Source of the DNA: Hymenobacteraceae bacterium | GTDB taxonomy: Bacteria; Bacteroidota; Bacteroidia; Cytophagales; Hymenobacteraceae | Length of the DNA stretch: 36,372 nt | Assembly (NCBI GenBank): GCA_022701825.1 | Contig: JAKONR010000570.1 | Span: forward strand, 1 to 36,372 | Reading direction: 5' to 3' | In this document: positions 1 through 9,601 of the stretch, piece by piece | How the letters are laid out: every line of letters begins with the position of its first letter | Numbering within the stretch: position 1 is the first letter of the stretch | Translations under genes and position numbers: made by a program | Notes under the pieces: model-generated | Told to the model about the DNA's origin: nothing | Database searches by the model: none | What the model saw: only the letters and a program-made list of their open reading frames with translations

Positions 1-602
1 TGCTGATTGCCAGCACCTCCGAAGTGTACGGCGACCCCGAAGTGCACCCGCAGGTAGAGGAATACTGGGGTAACGTGAACCCCGTGGGCCCGCGCGGCTG
101 CTACGACGAGGCCAAGCGCTTCCAGGAAGCCATTACGATGGCTTACCACAACCACCACGGCCTGGAAACGCGCATTATCCGCATTTTCAACACCTACGGC
201 CCGCGCATGCGCCTCGACGACGGCCGCGTGCTGCCAGCGTTCCTCTCGCAGGCCCTGAAAGGCGAGAACCTAACGGTATTCGGCGACGGCTCGCAGACGC
301 GCTCGTTCTGCTACGTCGACGACCTGGTGGACGGTATCTACCGCCTGCTGCTCAGCGACTACCACCTGCCGGTGAACATCGGTAACCCCGCCGAGATTAC
401 CATCAAGGAGTTTGGCGAAGAAATCGCCAAGCTCACGGGCGTCGAGTTTAAGCCGACCTACCAGGCCCTGCCCGAAAACGACCCCATGAAGCGCCGCCCC
501 GACATCACCAAAGCCAAGGAAATCCTGGGCTGGGAGCCCAAAGTAGACCGCGCCGAAGGTCTCAAGCGCACGCTGGAGTATTTCAAAGAGCACGTGAAGT
601 AA
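1..602 (+). CDS. UDP-glucuronate decarboxylase (UXS-type SDR), 5'-truncated by window edge
   Basis: Frame stays open to the window start ([39 protein letters not shown]), YxxxK-like SDR motif and typical UXS C-terminus ([15 protein letters not shown]). The ORF-track start at 24 is only an internal GTG. Confidence 0.88.
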   Translation, partial: LIASTSEVYGDPEVHPQVEEYWGNVNPVGPRGCYDEAKRFQEAITMAYHNHHGLETRIIRIFNTYGPRMRLDDGRVLPAFLSQALKGENLTVFGDGSQTRSFCYVDDLVDGIYRLLLSDYHLPVNIGNPAEITIKEFGEEIAKLTGVEFKPTYQALPENDPMKRRPDITKAKEILGWEPKVDRAEGLKRTLEYFKEHVK

Positions 603-625
603 GCCTAGGGCTTGCTACCTTAGAA

Positions 626-659
626 GCGGAGTTGGCCACTTGGCCAGCTCCGCTTTTTG
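626..659 (+). terminator. Rho-independent terminator
   Basis: AGCGGAGTTGGCC-ACTT-GGCCAGCTCCGCT followed by TTTT; 13-bp stem with one G-U pair, 23 nt after the upstream stop codon. The next ORF starts at 664. Confidence 0.8.
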
Positions 660-663
660 CGTA

Positions 664-1080
664 ATGCCTGCTTATCCCGCGCCGCACCTGCTCACGTTTT
701 CGCAAATCGGCGACGCCAGCATCGGCTACCTGTCGGTGTCCGAAACGGCGGTGCCGCCGCTGCCCTTTGCCGTGCAGCGCGTGTTCTGGACCTACTCCAC
801 GCCCGACAATATTTTGCGGGGCCGCCACGCCCACCGCGCCACCGAGCACGTGCTGCTAGCCGTGGCTGGCCGCATCGTGGTCACGACCGAATCGGCAGCT
901 GGCGAGCTAGCCATTTTCCGGCTCGAAAGCCCACACGTGGGCCTCTACGTGCCGCCCCACGTGTGGCACACCATGCAGTACTCGCCGGGCGCGGTGCAGC
1001 TGGCGTTGGCCTCGCTGCCCTTTGCGGAGGAAGACTACATCCGGGATTACGCGGAATTTACCGCTTTTTGGCAAGCCTAG
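664..1080 (+). CDS. FdtA/QdtA-like (WxcM-like cupin) dTDP-4-oxo-6-deoxyglucose 3,4-ketoisomerase
   Basis: Cupin motifs RGRHAHRATEHVLLAVAGRI and VPPHVWHTMQYSPGA; next to a DegT aminotransferase. ATG at 664 preferred over the track start at 640, which lies in the terminator. Confidence 0.8.
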   Translation: MPAYPAPHLLTFSQIGDASIGYLSVSETAVPPLPFAVQRVFWTYSTPDNILRGRHAHRATEHVLLAVAGRIVVTTESAAGELAIFRLESPHVGLYVPPHVWHTMQYSPGAVQLALASLPFAEEDYIRDYAEFTAFWQA

Positions 1081-1087
1081 CCGCCGC

Positions 1088-2203
1088 GTGAGCAAGCCGA
1101 TTATCCCTTTTTTCTCTTCCGAAGCCATGCACGCGGCCGTGCGGGCCGACGTGCTGGCCGCCCTGGACCGCGTGTACGACTCTAACTGGTACGTGCTGGG
1201 GGAGGAGGTAACGCAGTTTGAGCAGGAGTACAGCCAGTTTAGCGGCGTAGCGCACACCGTGGGCGTCGGCAACGGCCTCGACGCCCTCACGCTGGCGCTG
1301 CGTGCGCTGGGCATCGGTCCCGGCGACGAGGTGCTGGTGCCTTCCAATACCTACATCGCCACCTGGCTGGCCGTGACCCATGCCGGCGCCACGCCCGTGC
1401 CCGTGGAGCCCGACCCGCTGACCAGCAACCTCGACCCAGCCCGCCTGGCGGCGGCGTTGTCGCCGCGCACGCGGGCCATCCTGCCGGTGCACCTGTACGG
1501 GCAACCCTGCCGGATGCCCGAAATCCTGGCTTTTGCGGCCCGGCACGGGTTGGCCGTGGTCGAAGACAACGCCCAGGCGCAGGGCGCGACTTTTGAGGGG
1601 CAGCCCACGGGCAGCTTCGGCGCGGTGAACGCGACCAGCTTTTACCCCACCAAAAACCTGGGCGCGCTGGGCGACGCCGGGGCCATCACCACCCACGATG
1701 CTGCCCTGGCCGAGCAGCTACGCCGCCTGCGCAGCTACGGCGCCGCCCACAAAAACCACCACGAGTTGCCCGGCTACAACTCGCGCCTCGACGAGTTGCA
1801 AGCCGCCGCCCTGCGCGTAAAGCTGCGCCACCTGCCCGCCTGGACGCAGCAGCGCCGCCAAATCGCGGCCTGGTACGACGCCTATTTGGCCGGTATTCCG
1901 GGCCTGCGGCGGCCGGCCGTGGCGGCCGGGGCCGCGCCGGTGTGGCACCTCTACGTGGTGCACACGCCCCGGCGCGATGCCCTGCGGCAGCATTTGGCCG
2001 CGCAGGGCATCGAAACGCTGGTGCACTACCCGGTGCCGCCCCATTTGCAGCCGGCCTATGCCCCGCTGGGCTGGCGGGCCGGCGCGCTGCCCATCGCCGA
2101 AACCCTGGCCGCCACCTGCCTGAGTTTGCCGCTGTGGCCCGGCCTGACCGAAGCTACGGTAGCAGCGGTAGCCAGCGCCGTGCGGGCTTTTTGCCGGGAA
2201 TAA
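1088..2203 (+). CDS. DegT/DnrJ/EryC1/StrS-family PLP sugar aminotransferase (FdtB/QdtB-like)
   Basis: VEDNAQAQGATFEG, TSFYPTKNLGALGDAGAI (PLP lysine), YNSRLDELQAAALRVKL; likely GTG start at 1088 (VSKPIIPFF). Confidence 0.88.
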   Translation: MSKPIIPFFSSEAMHAAVRADVLAALDRVYDSNWYVLGEEVTQFEQEYSQFSGVAHTVGVGNGLDALTLALRALGIGPGDEVLVPSNTYIATWLAVTHAGATPVPVEPDPLTSNLDPARLAAALSPRTRAILPVHLYGQPCRMPEILAFAARHGLAVVEDNAQAQGATFEGQPTGSFGAVNATSFYPTKNLGALGDAGAITTHDAALAEQLRRLRSYGAAHKNHHELPGYNSRLDELQAAALRVKLRHLPAWTQQRRQIAAWYDAYLAGIPGLRRPAVAAGAAPVWHLYVVHTPRRDALRQHLAAQGIETLVHYPVPPHLQPAYAPLGWRAGALPIAETLAATCLSLPLWPGLTEATVAAVASAVRAFCRE

Positions 2204-2247
2204 ATTAGCTCAACAGTGGTTTTCTAATATAATTTACTCAAAAGCAA

Positions 2248-2255
2248 TATCTTTG
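2248..2255 (+). promoter_or_regulatory. Bacteroidota -7 promoter element TATCTTTG upstream of gmd
   Basis: Matches TAnnTTTG in a 170-bp AT-rich intergenic region. Confidence 0.55.
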
Positions 2256-2277
2256 TATCCAGCTAAAATGGATACAA
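2253..2277. promoter_or_regulatory. Inverted repeat TTGTATCC-N9-GGATACAA overlapping the -7 element; extra half-site TTGTATC at 2291
   Basis: Read directly from sequence: ttgtatccagctaaaatggatacaa, then ttgtatca at 2291-2298. Confidence 0.5.
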
Positions 2278-2373
2278 CACTCGCGTGTACTTGTATCAAT
2301 CTTATTTAATTACAACTAATCATTTCACTTGTAGCTGATAGTCTTAGTCAGCAAACCTTTAATTTCTAACATA

Positions 2374-3486
2374 ATGAAGCGCGCGCTTATCACCGGGGTA
2401 ACCGGTCAGGACGGGGCCTACCTCGTAGAGTTGCTACTTAGCAAGGGCTACGAAGTCCATGGCATCAAACGCCGGTCATCTCTTATCAATACCGAGCGCA
2501 TTGACAGCCTCTACCAGGACCCGCACGAAAGCCACGTTCGTTTCGTCCTGCACTACGGTGACTTGTCGGACTCGACCAACCTGATTCGCATCGTGCAGCA
2601 AGTGCAGCCCGACGAGATTTACAACCTCGGGGCCATGTCGCACGTGAAGGTGTCGTTTGACACGCCCGAATACGCCGCCGATGTTGATGGCATTGGTACC
2701 CTGCGCCTGCTGGAGGCCATTCGCATCCTGGGCCTGGAGAAGAAAACCCGTATCTATCAGGCTAGTACCTCGGAGCTGTACGGCTTAGTGCAGCAGGTGC
2801 CGCAGTCGGAAACGACGCCCTTCTACCCGCGCTCGCCCTACGCCGTGGCCAAGCTCTACGGCTACTGGATTACGGTAAACTACCGCGAAGCCTACGGCAT
2901 GTACGCCTGCAACGGCATCCTGTTCAACCACGAAAGCCCGTTGCGCGGTGAAACCTTCGTAACCCGCAAAATCACCCGCGCCGCTACCCGCATCGCGCTG
3001 GGCTTGCAGCAAAAGCTGTTTTTGGGCAACCTGGACGCCAAGCGCGACTGGGGCCACGCCAAAGACTACGTAGAAGCCATGTGGCGCATCCTGCAGCAGG
3101 ATGAAGCCGAAGATTATGTTATTGCTACCGGTGTTACCACTACGGTGCGCGATTTTGTGCGGCTGGCGTTTGCCGAGCTGGGCATCGAGTTGGCATTCAC
3201 CGGCGAAGGCATTACCGAAGAAGCGCACGTAGTATCGTGCAGCAACCCCAGCTTCCAGGTAGAAGTGGGCACGACGGTCGTGCAGATTGACGAGCGCTAT
3301 TTCCGCCCCACCGAAGTGGAGCTGCTGATTGGCGACCCCACCAAAGCCAAAACCAAGCTGGGCTGGGAGCCCGCCTACGACCTCCAGGCCCTGGTGCAGG
3401 AAATGGTGCAGGCCGACCTGAAGCTATTCCAGCGCGATGCCTACCTGCAAGCTGGCGGCCACCCCATTCCGAATGCCTACGAGTAG
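2374..3486 (+). CDS. gmd: GDP-mannose 4,6-dehydratase
   Basis: [33 protein letters not shown] and [20 protein letters not shown] are hallmarks of Gmd. Confidence 0.97.
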   Translation: MKRALITGVTGQDGAYLVELLLSKGYEVHGIKRRSSLINTERIDSLYQDPHESHVRFVLHYGDLSDSTNLIRIVQQVQPDEIYNLGAMSHVKVSFDTPEYAADVDGIGTLRLLEAIRILGLEKKTRIYQASTSELYGLVQQVPQSETTPFYPRSPYAVAKLYGYWITVNYREAYGMYACNGILFNHESPLRGETFVTRKITRAATRIALGLQQKLFLGNLDAKRDWGHAKDYVEAMWRILQQDEAEDYVIATGVTTTVRDFVRLAFAELGIELAFTGEGITEEAHVVSCSNPSFQVEVGTTVVQIDERYFRPTEVELLIGDPTKAKTKLGWEPAYDLQALVQEMVQADLKLFQRDAYLQAGGHPIPNAYE

Positions 3487-3502
3487 GCCCCGACTCCTCA
3501 CT

Positions 3503-4429
3503 ATGATACCAAAAGAGGCTAAAATATACGTGGCCGGCCATCGCGGGATGGTCGGCTCCGCCTTGGTGCGCCGCCTGACCCAGGAAGGCTTTACCAACCT
3601 CGTTACCCGGACTTCGAGCGAGCTCGACCTGCGCAGCCAGCAGGCGGTAGCCGAGTTTTTTGCGCAGGAGAAGCCCGAATACGTGATTTTGGCTGCCGCC
3701 AAAGTAGGTGGCATCAATGCCAATAACATCTACCGGGCCGAGTTTCTCTACGACAACCTCATGATTGAGAGCAACGTCATCCACCAGGCTTACCTGAACG
3801 ATGTGCAAAAGCTCCTCTTTTTGGGCTCGTCGTGCATCTATCCCAAAATGGCGCCCCAGCCCCTGAAGGAAGATGCCCTGCTGACCGGCGAGCTCGAAAG
3901 CACCAACGAGCCCTACGCCATCGCCAAGATTGCGGGCATCAAGCTCTGTGATGCTTACCGCAGCCAGTACGGCTGCAACTATATCTCGGCCATGCCCACC
4001 AACCTCTACGGGCCGCACGACAACTACGACCTCAAAAACTCGCACGTGCTACCGGCGCTGCTGCGCAAGTTTCACGAGGCCAAAGAAGCCAACGCGCCCG
4101 AAGTAGAGGTGTGGGGCACCGGCACGCCGCGCCGCGAGTTTTTGCACGTCGACGACTTGGCCGATGCCTGCTACTGGCTGCTGGAGAACTACAACGAGCC
4201 GGGCCTGGTAAATATTGGCACCGGCACCGACCTCAGCATCCGCGAGCTGGCCGAGCTGGTGCAGCGCACCGTGGGCTACGAGGGCAGCATCCGCTTCAAC
4301 TCGGAATACCCCGACGGTACGCCTCGCAAGCTTATGGATGTGAGCAAGCTGGCCGAGCATGGCTGGAAAGCTACTATCGGGCTGGAAGAAGGGGTACAGG
4401 CGGTGTACACCGACGCTTTTAGCCGGTAG
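3503..4429 (+). CDS. fcl: GDP-L-fucose synthase (GDP-4-keto-6-deoxymannose epimerase/reductase)
   Basis: [72 protein letters not shown] at 3503 preferred over the track start. Confidence 0.96.
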   Translation: MIPKEAKIYVAGHRGMVGSALVRRLTQEGFTNLVTRTSSELDLRSQQAVAEFFAQEKPEYVILAAAKVGGINANNIYRAEFLYDNLMIESNVIHQAYLNDVQKLLFLGSSCIYPKMAPQPLKEDALLTGELESTNEPYAIAKIAGIKLCDAYRSQYGCNYISAMPTNLYGPHDNYDLKNSHVLPALLRKFHEAKEANAPEVEVWGTGTPRREFLHVDDLADACYWLLENYNEPGLVNIGTGTDLSIRELAELVQRTVGYEGSIRFNSEYPDGTPRKLMDVSKLAEHGWKATIGLEEGVQAVYTDAFSR

Positions 4430-4454
4430 GTCTTCCGACCAAAGACGCTCATTA

Positions 4455-4491
4455 AACGGCGCGTGTTTCCGCATAGGAGGCACGCGCCGTT
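4455..4491. terminator. Hairpin, probable terminator of the gmd-fcl unit
   Basis: AACGGCGCGTG-N15-CACGCGCCGTT, perfect 11-bp inverted repeat 25 nt after the fcl stop; no long U-tract. Confidence 0.55.
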
Positions 4492-4509
4492 GGCTTTCGG
4501 CGTTATCCG

Positions 4510-4517
4510 TATCTTTG
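4510..4517 (+). promoter_or_regulatory. -7 promoter element TATCTTTG (followed by CG), upstream of the ABC permease
   Basis: TTG at 4490-4492, 17-nt spacer, then TATCTTTG; fits the Bacteroidota sigma-ABfr type promoter. Confidence 0.6.
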
Positions 4518-4615
4518 CGCCGCTGCCAGGTGAGCCTTAGTACAAGGGCCGCCAGCGGTTAGCTGGCTCGCTGGCTCCACATTATCGGTTTCATACTTTA
4601 TTCTTATTTCTCTTC

Positions 4616-5512
4616 GTGCAAACTGTTGACACTATAAAACCAGTTGAATTAGCTACTAATACTTCGGCGCAAGAAGAAAACTGGACGGAGATTATCGAGC
4701 CACGTGCTAGTATGCTCGACCTTCGCCTGGGCGATGTATGGCGCTACCGCGATTTGGTGATGCTGTTCGTGCGACGTGACTTCGTGTCTAACTACAAACA
4801 GACAATTCTGGGCCCTATCTGGTTTTTTATCCAGCCGCTCCTCACTACCATCACGTTCTATATAATCTTCGGGCGGGTAGCACAATTGGGTACCGACGGC
4901 ATTCCTGCGTTTGTTTTCTATCTGGCCGGTAATACCGTGTGGGGTTACTTTTCGCAGAGCTTGACGGCAGTTTCCACGGTGTTCACTACTAACGCAGCAA
5001 TGTTCAGCAAGGTGTATTTCCCGCGCCTGACGATGCCGCTGTCAATCGTTATCTCCAACCTGGTTCGCTTTGGTATTCAGTTTGGGCTTTTTCTGGTAGT
5101 ATGGGGCTTCTACCTTCTCACCACCGATACTTTGCACCCCAACTGGCTGATGTTGCTGACGCCCTTATTGGTTGTGCTAATGGGCTTGTTGTCGCTGGGC
5201 CTGGGGATGATTTTTAGCGCCCTGACCACCAAATACCGGGACCTTGCCATGCTGCTGACCTTTGGGGTGCAACTGGCTTTGTACGCTACGCCCGTTATCT
5301 ACCCCCTTTCAAAAGTGCCGGCCAAGTATATGTGGCTCATTCTGGCTAATCCCATGAGTTCCATTACGGAGACCTTCCGGGTGGCCTTTTTGGGCTCCGG
5401 AACCTTTAGTTGGGCGTATTTGGGCTATAGCACGATTGCAACGTTGATTATTCTGCTATTCGGTATCCTTATTTTTAATAGAGTAGAAAAGAGCTTTACC
5501 GACACGGTGTAA
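4616..5512 (+). CDS. ABC-2 type polysaccharide export permease (Wzm-like)
   Basis: YRDLVMLFVRRDFVSNYKQTILGPIWFFIQPLLTTITFYIIFGRVA; multi-pass; followed by a Wzt-like ATPase. GTG start. Confidence 0.92.
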   Translation: MQTVDTIKPVELATNTSAQEENWTEIIEPRASMLDLRLGDVWRYRDLVMLFVRRDFVSNYKQTILGPIWFFIQPLLTTITFYIIFGRVAQLGTDGIPAFVFYLAGNTVWGYFSQSLTAVSTVFTTNAAMFSKVYFPRLTMPLSIVISNLVRFGIQFGLFLVVWGFYLLTTDTLHPNWLMLLTPLLVVLMGLLSLGLGMIFSALTTKYRDLAMLLTFGVQLALYATPVIYPLSKVPAKYMWLILANPMSSITETFRVAFLGSGTFSWAYLGYSTIATLIILLFGILIFNRVEKSFTDTV

Positions 5513-5572
5513 GCCACTGGTACTGTGCACTTCCTTACTAGAGTAGTACACTAGCCACAATTAAGTATAGCT

Positions 5573-6859
5573 ATGAGTGACATCGCCATCAAAGTAGAAG
5601 GATTAGGCAAGCAATATCGCCTGGGTGAGATAGGTACGGGGACTATCAGCCACGACCTGAACCGCTGGTTTGCCCGTATGCGGGGCAAAGAAGACCCCTT
5701 TGCCAAAGTAGGTGAAGCCAACGACCGGACCAAAAAAGGCAATAGTGACTACGTTTGGTCGCTGCGTGATGTAGAGTTTGAAGTAAAAAAAGGGGAGGCG
5801 CTGGGTATCATTGGCCGCAACGGCGCAGGAAAGTCTACGCTGCTCAAGCTCCTGTCGAAGGTAACGGCACCCACTACGGGTAATATCAAAGTCAATGGCC
5901 GAATTGCCTCTCTGCTCGAAGTCGGAACGGGCTTCCACCCCGAATTGACTGGCCGTGAGAATATCTTTCTCAACGGCGCTATTTTGGGCATGACGAAAAC
6001 CGAAATCCGCAGCAAATTTGATGAGATTGTGGATTTCTCCGGGGTAGAGCGCTACATCGACACGCCCGTAAAACGATACAGCAGTGGCATGTATGTGCGA
6101 TTGGCCTTTGCCGTAGCAGCCTTTTTAGAGCCGGAAATTCTGATTGTAGATGAGGTGCTGGCGGTAGGCGATGCGGAGTTCCAGAAGAAGTGCATGGGCC
6201 GGATGAAGGACGTGAGCGTGAATGACGGGCGCACGGTACTATTCGTTAGCCACAACATGGCTGCCGTTCAAAAGCTATGTACTGCCGGCCTTATGCTAGC
6301 TCAGGGTTCAGTTATTGTCGATGGCACTGTATCAGAAGCCATGGATAAATACCTGGAAGTGCATGAAGCTAACAACGGCTTTATCGAAAGAACCCCGGCC
6401 GAAGCAGATTACGCTAAGAAGGTTTTTATTAAAAGTGCCGCGTTGACCAATGATACTGGTCAACTGATAAGTGCCGTTAATAATAACGCAAGCCTCTATT
6501 TAGAGCTAGATGTGAATATTATGAAAGCCGGAATAGGCTATAATTTCAGCTTCGAGCTTTGGAATATGCGTGATGAGTGTATCTTTTCCAGTAGCTTCTT
6601 CGACAATGAAGCAGGCAAGCATGCCGATTACCTGTGGCAAAGTGGCAATAATACGCTAAGGGTAGAGCTTCCAATCCGCATGTTGAAAGAGGGCAACTAT
6701 CGCATTAGCATTGCAAGTGTAATCCCGACAGTAGAAATACTTGATATATTCCCGACGGAATTGCGGTTTCATATTAATGATGTTTCTAGTCCCATCTTCG
6801 TGACAGGTGAGGGCCGAAACGGAGTTATTGTGCCAATTCTTAATTGGAGTAAGCGATGA
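5573..6859 (+). CDS. Polysaccharide ABC transporter ATPase with C-terminal carbohydrate-binding-like domain (Wzt-like)
   Basis: Walker A GIIGRNGAGKSTLLKLL, signature YSSGMYVRLAFAVAA, Walker B EILIVDEVLAVGDAEFQ; ~150-aa beta-rich extension after residue ~270. Confidence 0.93.
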   Translation: MSDIAIKVEGLGKQYRLGEIGTGTISHDLNRWFARMRGKEDPFAKVGEANDRTKKGNSDYVWSLRDVEFEVKKGEALGIIGRNGAGKSTLLKLLSKVTAPTTGNIKVNGRIASLLEVGTGFHPELTGRENIFLNGAILGMTKTEIRSKFDEIVDFSGVERYIDTPVKRYSSGMYVRLAFAVAAFLEPEILIVDEVLAVGDAEFQKKCMGRMKDVSVNDGRTVLFVSHNMAAVQKLCTAGLMLAQGSVIVDGTVSEAMDKYLEVHEANNGFIERTPAEADYAKKVFIKSAALTNDTGQLISAVNNNASLYLELDVNIMKAGIGYNFSFELWNMRDECIFSSSFFDNEAGKHADYLWQSGNNTLRVELPIRMLKEGNYRISIASVIPTVEILDIFPTELRFHINDVSSPIFVTGEGRNGVIVPILNWSKR

Positions 6860-8025
6860 AAAGCGTTATAAAGGCTACTTTTAATAAAGTTAATAGTATT
6901 GTAAATAAAAAGAAGACGGTATTTTTGCCAAATGTTTTCAATAAAGCATATGAGCAAAAGGTCTTAGTATCCTATATCATCGCCCCATTTACGGTAGGCC
7001 TCAGCGATAGCCATACTAATTATACAGAGTGCTACACAGCTTGCCAAATTTTTGATGAGCTTGGCTTTGTTGTCGACGTTGTGGAATATGACAAATACGA
7101 TGAGGTTATTAACTATGAGGATTACGCCGTTATTTACGGCTTTGGCGAGTCGTTCGAGCGACTGTTCTATTCTAATCGCCATTCGCAGTCTATAAAAAAA
7201 ATCGTCTACGGTACTGGATGTGATACTGTCTTCTCAAATAAAGTATCTTTAGAGCGGGTCACTGACTTTTTTGAAAAAGAAAAACTTTTGTGTATAAGTT
7301 CTTCCAGGTTAGCGTTGGCAACTTGGCGGTGTCAGATAGTATTTGCTGATTTAGTTATTGCGCTAGGCAATGATTTTGTTGCGGATACGTATAAGGAATA
7401 CAACATTAATACAGTAGAGCCGATAAGCATTTTCTTTAAAAGTTCTTGTTTAGTTGACTTGGATAAGAAGGATTTTGCTGCGTCAAAGCGTAATTTTCTT
7501 TGGTGGGGTAGCGCAGGTGCTATTCACAAAGGTCTGGATTTAATAGTGCAATTGTTTGCTAAGAGGCCTGATATTAATTTGTATATCTGCGGGTATCGGA
7601 ATGAATTCCCATTTGATGAGTATCTAGCACAGATACTTAGCCAGAATGCAAACATTACTAACGTTGGCTTCATAGATGTGGGCTCTGCCCAGCACGCTCA
7701 TCTTCTAGAAAGCTGTGTTGCAACTCTGTTACCTTCTGCTTCCGAAGGAGGCTCCCCAGGAATTGTTAACTCTTGCGGTAATGCTGGATTAATACCCATT
7801 ATTACAAAGAACTGTGGAGTAGACGTGCCGGATGAAGCGCAACAGTTTATCCTTGATGACTTGAAGGTAAACTCTTTAGAAGATAAAATAGATTTGCTTT
7901 TGTCATTGGATACCAATGTTATAAAAAAGATTAGCACTGTAACACAAGCTTACTTTCAGCAAGAGCACGATTTTGTGAAATACAAGTCTAAGTTAAAAAG
8001 TCTTATCTCCACAGTAGTTATTTAG
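6856..8025 (+). CDS. GT-B fold glycosyltransferase (GT4-like)
   Basis: C-terminal FLWWGSAGAIHKGLDLIVQLFAKRPDINLYICG ... LLPSASEGGSPGIVNSCGNAGLIPI; ATGA overlap with the Wzt gene. Confidence 0.75.
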   Translation: MKSVIKATFNKVNSIVNKKKTVFLPNVFNKAYEQKVLVSYIIAPFTVGLSDSHTNYTECYTACQIFDELGFVVDVVEYDKYDEVINYEDYAVIYGFGESFERLFYSNRHSQSIKKIVYGTGCDTVFSNKVSLERVTDFFEKEKLLCISSSRLALATWRCQIVFADLVIALGNDFVADTYKEYNINTVEPISIFFKSSCLVDLDKKDFAASKRNFLWWGSAGAIHKGLDLIVQLFAKRPDINLYICGYRNEFPFDEYLAQILSQNANITNVGFIDVGSAQHAHLLESCVATLLPSASEGGSPGIVNSCGNAGLIPIITKNCGVDVPDEAQQFILDDLKVNSLEDKIDLLLSLDTNVIKKISTVTQAYFQQEHDFVKYKSKLKSLISTVVI

Positions 8026-8064
8026 GTAGTTTGTGTTTACTGCGACCAATAATACTTTGTTTCT

Positions 8065-8967
8065 ATGATAGGTAAAATAAAAAAAATATACCGTTTTCTT
8101 AAATGGCATTATTTTTTGATGTCCAATGGGTATGATAAAAATAAAAAATACTATGTTCTGAAATATGGTATAGGTGACACTTACCTTGTTTCAACCCTAT
8201 TACCATACATAGCTGGCGCGGAAAAAAATATTGTGTTGCTTATCGAAAAAAATAATCAACGCTTCATTCCAGCAATGTTTGATGAGCATGTTGAGGTAAA
8301 GCAGGCGGTTAATCTGCCTTATTCGATGATTGCAGAGTTTGGTAAAAGAGCTACTGGTCAGCCAGTTGTCCTTCACTCAGATTGGATAAGCGGATTGCCG
8401 TTGTCTAATCTGTTAGGTTATAAAAATTTTACCCTAATTGATGGGTATAAGTTAATGCTCGGTCTAGAATTGGGATTAGTTCCTGTTACGCCTAAAAATG
8501 ATGCTATCTTATCTGAGGAGTTTGTAAGCCAAATAGCTGGTTATAAAAATCCGATTTTACTTTGTCCGCAGGCTAATTCTATCGCGACTGTTGAACCTGA
8601 ATTTTGGCTTGAACTCGCAAAGTTTCTTAACAATAGAAGCTTTACACCGCTTTTCATGAATGATTCGCCTAGTAGTGAGTTTGCTAGTATATCATTTCCA
8701 CTGAGCGAATCTATCCCACTATGTAATCAAATAAAAGGCATTATATCTCTAAGGAGTGGCTTTTGTGACTTAATATCCAACTGTAGTACAGCAAAAATAA
8801 TCCTTTACCCTAAGATTAAATGGTACAGCGGTAGCTTGATACAAGGGTCTGGCTTGAATGCAATGGGTCTTTCAAAAGGAAATCTATTAGAAGTAGAGGT
8901 TTCTGACTTTGTAAATAATTCAAATCTTTTTAAACAAATTGAAGGCTTTCTAAATGAACAAGTTTGA
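8065..8967 (+). CDS. Unassigned protein, possibly GT9-like glycosyltransferase
   Basis: LKYGIGDTYLVSTLLPYI resembles the GT9 N-terminus; ILLCPQANSIATVEPEFWLELAKFL and SLRSGFCDLISNCSTAKIILYP resemble the GT9/GT-B C-terminal half. Weak family assignment. Confidence 0.55.
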   Translation: MIGKIKKIYRFLKWHYFLMSNGYDKNKKYYVLKYGIGDTYLVSTLLPYIAGAEKNIVLLIEKNNQRFIPAMFDEHVEVKQAVNLPYSMIAEFGKRATGQPVVLHSDWISGLPLSNLLGYKNFTLIDGYKLMLGLELGLVPVTPKNDAILSEEFVSQIAGYKNPILLCPQANSIATVEPEFWLELAKFLNNRSFTPLFMNDSPSSEFASISFPLSESIPLCNQIKGIISLRSGFCDLISNCSTAKIILYPKIKWYSGSLIQGSGLNAMGLSKGNLLEVEVSDFVNNSNLFKQIEGFLNEQV

Positions 8968-9580
8968 ATATTTCTCGAAACTGGCGCAGTATTCTCAGAA
9001 TCTACTTGATAGATTGCCTATAGAACTCGAGCCTAAGCCTCTTAGCTATTGCCTTGGTATATTACAGCCAGAGGTAGAAAAGATAAAGGAGCAGGAAATA
9101 GTTGCTATCAATACAATACGTGCCGGTGAAACAGGTATCGCTACCTATGGCAATAGCAATGATTGGCAAGGATTGAATACCATAGGTATGCTTATGGATA
9201 GATTTACTATTCTCCTGATTAGAGAGTGGTCGTTGCGGCATAAAGCCAATAAAAATCCTGCGAAAGCTCAGGAAGTGTACGAGAAGCAAACGGTTGATAT
9301 TATGAATGCCATGGCGCATGCAGCACCTGGCTCATCGGCACTCAATTCTAAGATTACGCATATTAAAGGTGGTGCAAATGCTCTCGATTGGGACGAAGCT
9401 TTTTACGGCCTGCTCACAATTAACTTGATACTCTGGGAATCGCAAGAGGTTCTTTATATCAAGGATATTAGTGTTCTTCCCAGTGAAGAATTGCGGGATT
9501 ATATCTCCTGGTTCTCTCGCGGTAACATTGTTCGCAACGAGTATATACAGTTATGCGAAGAACTTTTCTGGAAGATTTAA
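8954..9580 (+). CDS. Hypothetical ~208-aa mainly helical protein
   Basis: Complete ORF overlapping the preceding gene by 14 nt; soluble, no TM segment; no confident family by eye. Confidence 0.8.
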   Translation: MNKFEYFSKLAQYSQNLLDRLPIELEPKPLSYCLGILQPEVEKIKEQEIVAINTIRAGETGIATYGNSNDWQGLNTIGMLMDRFTILLIREWSLRHKANKNPAKAQEVYEKQTVDIMNAMAHAAPGSSALNSKITHIKGGANALDWDEAFYGLLTINLILWESQEVLYIKDISVLPSEELRDYISWFSRGNIVRNEYIQLCEELFWKI

Positions 9581-9601
9581 GCTGAAAACTATATTTATAT
9601 T

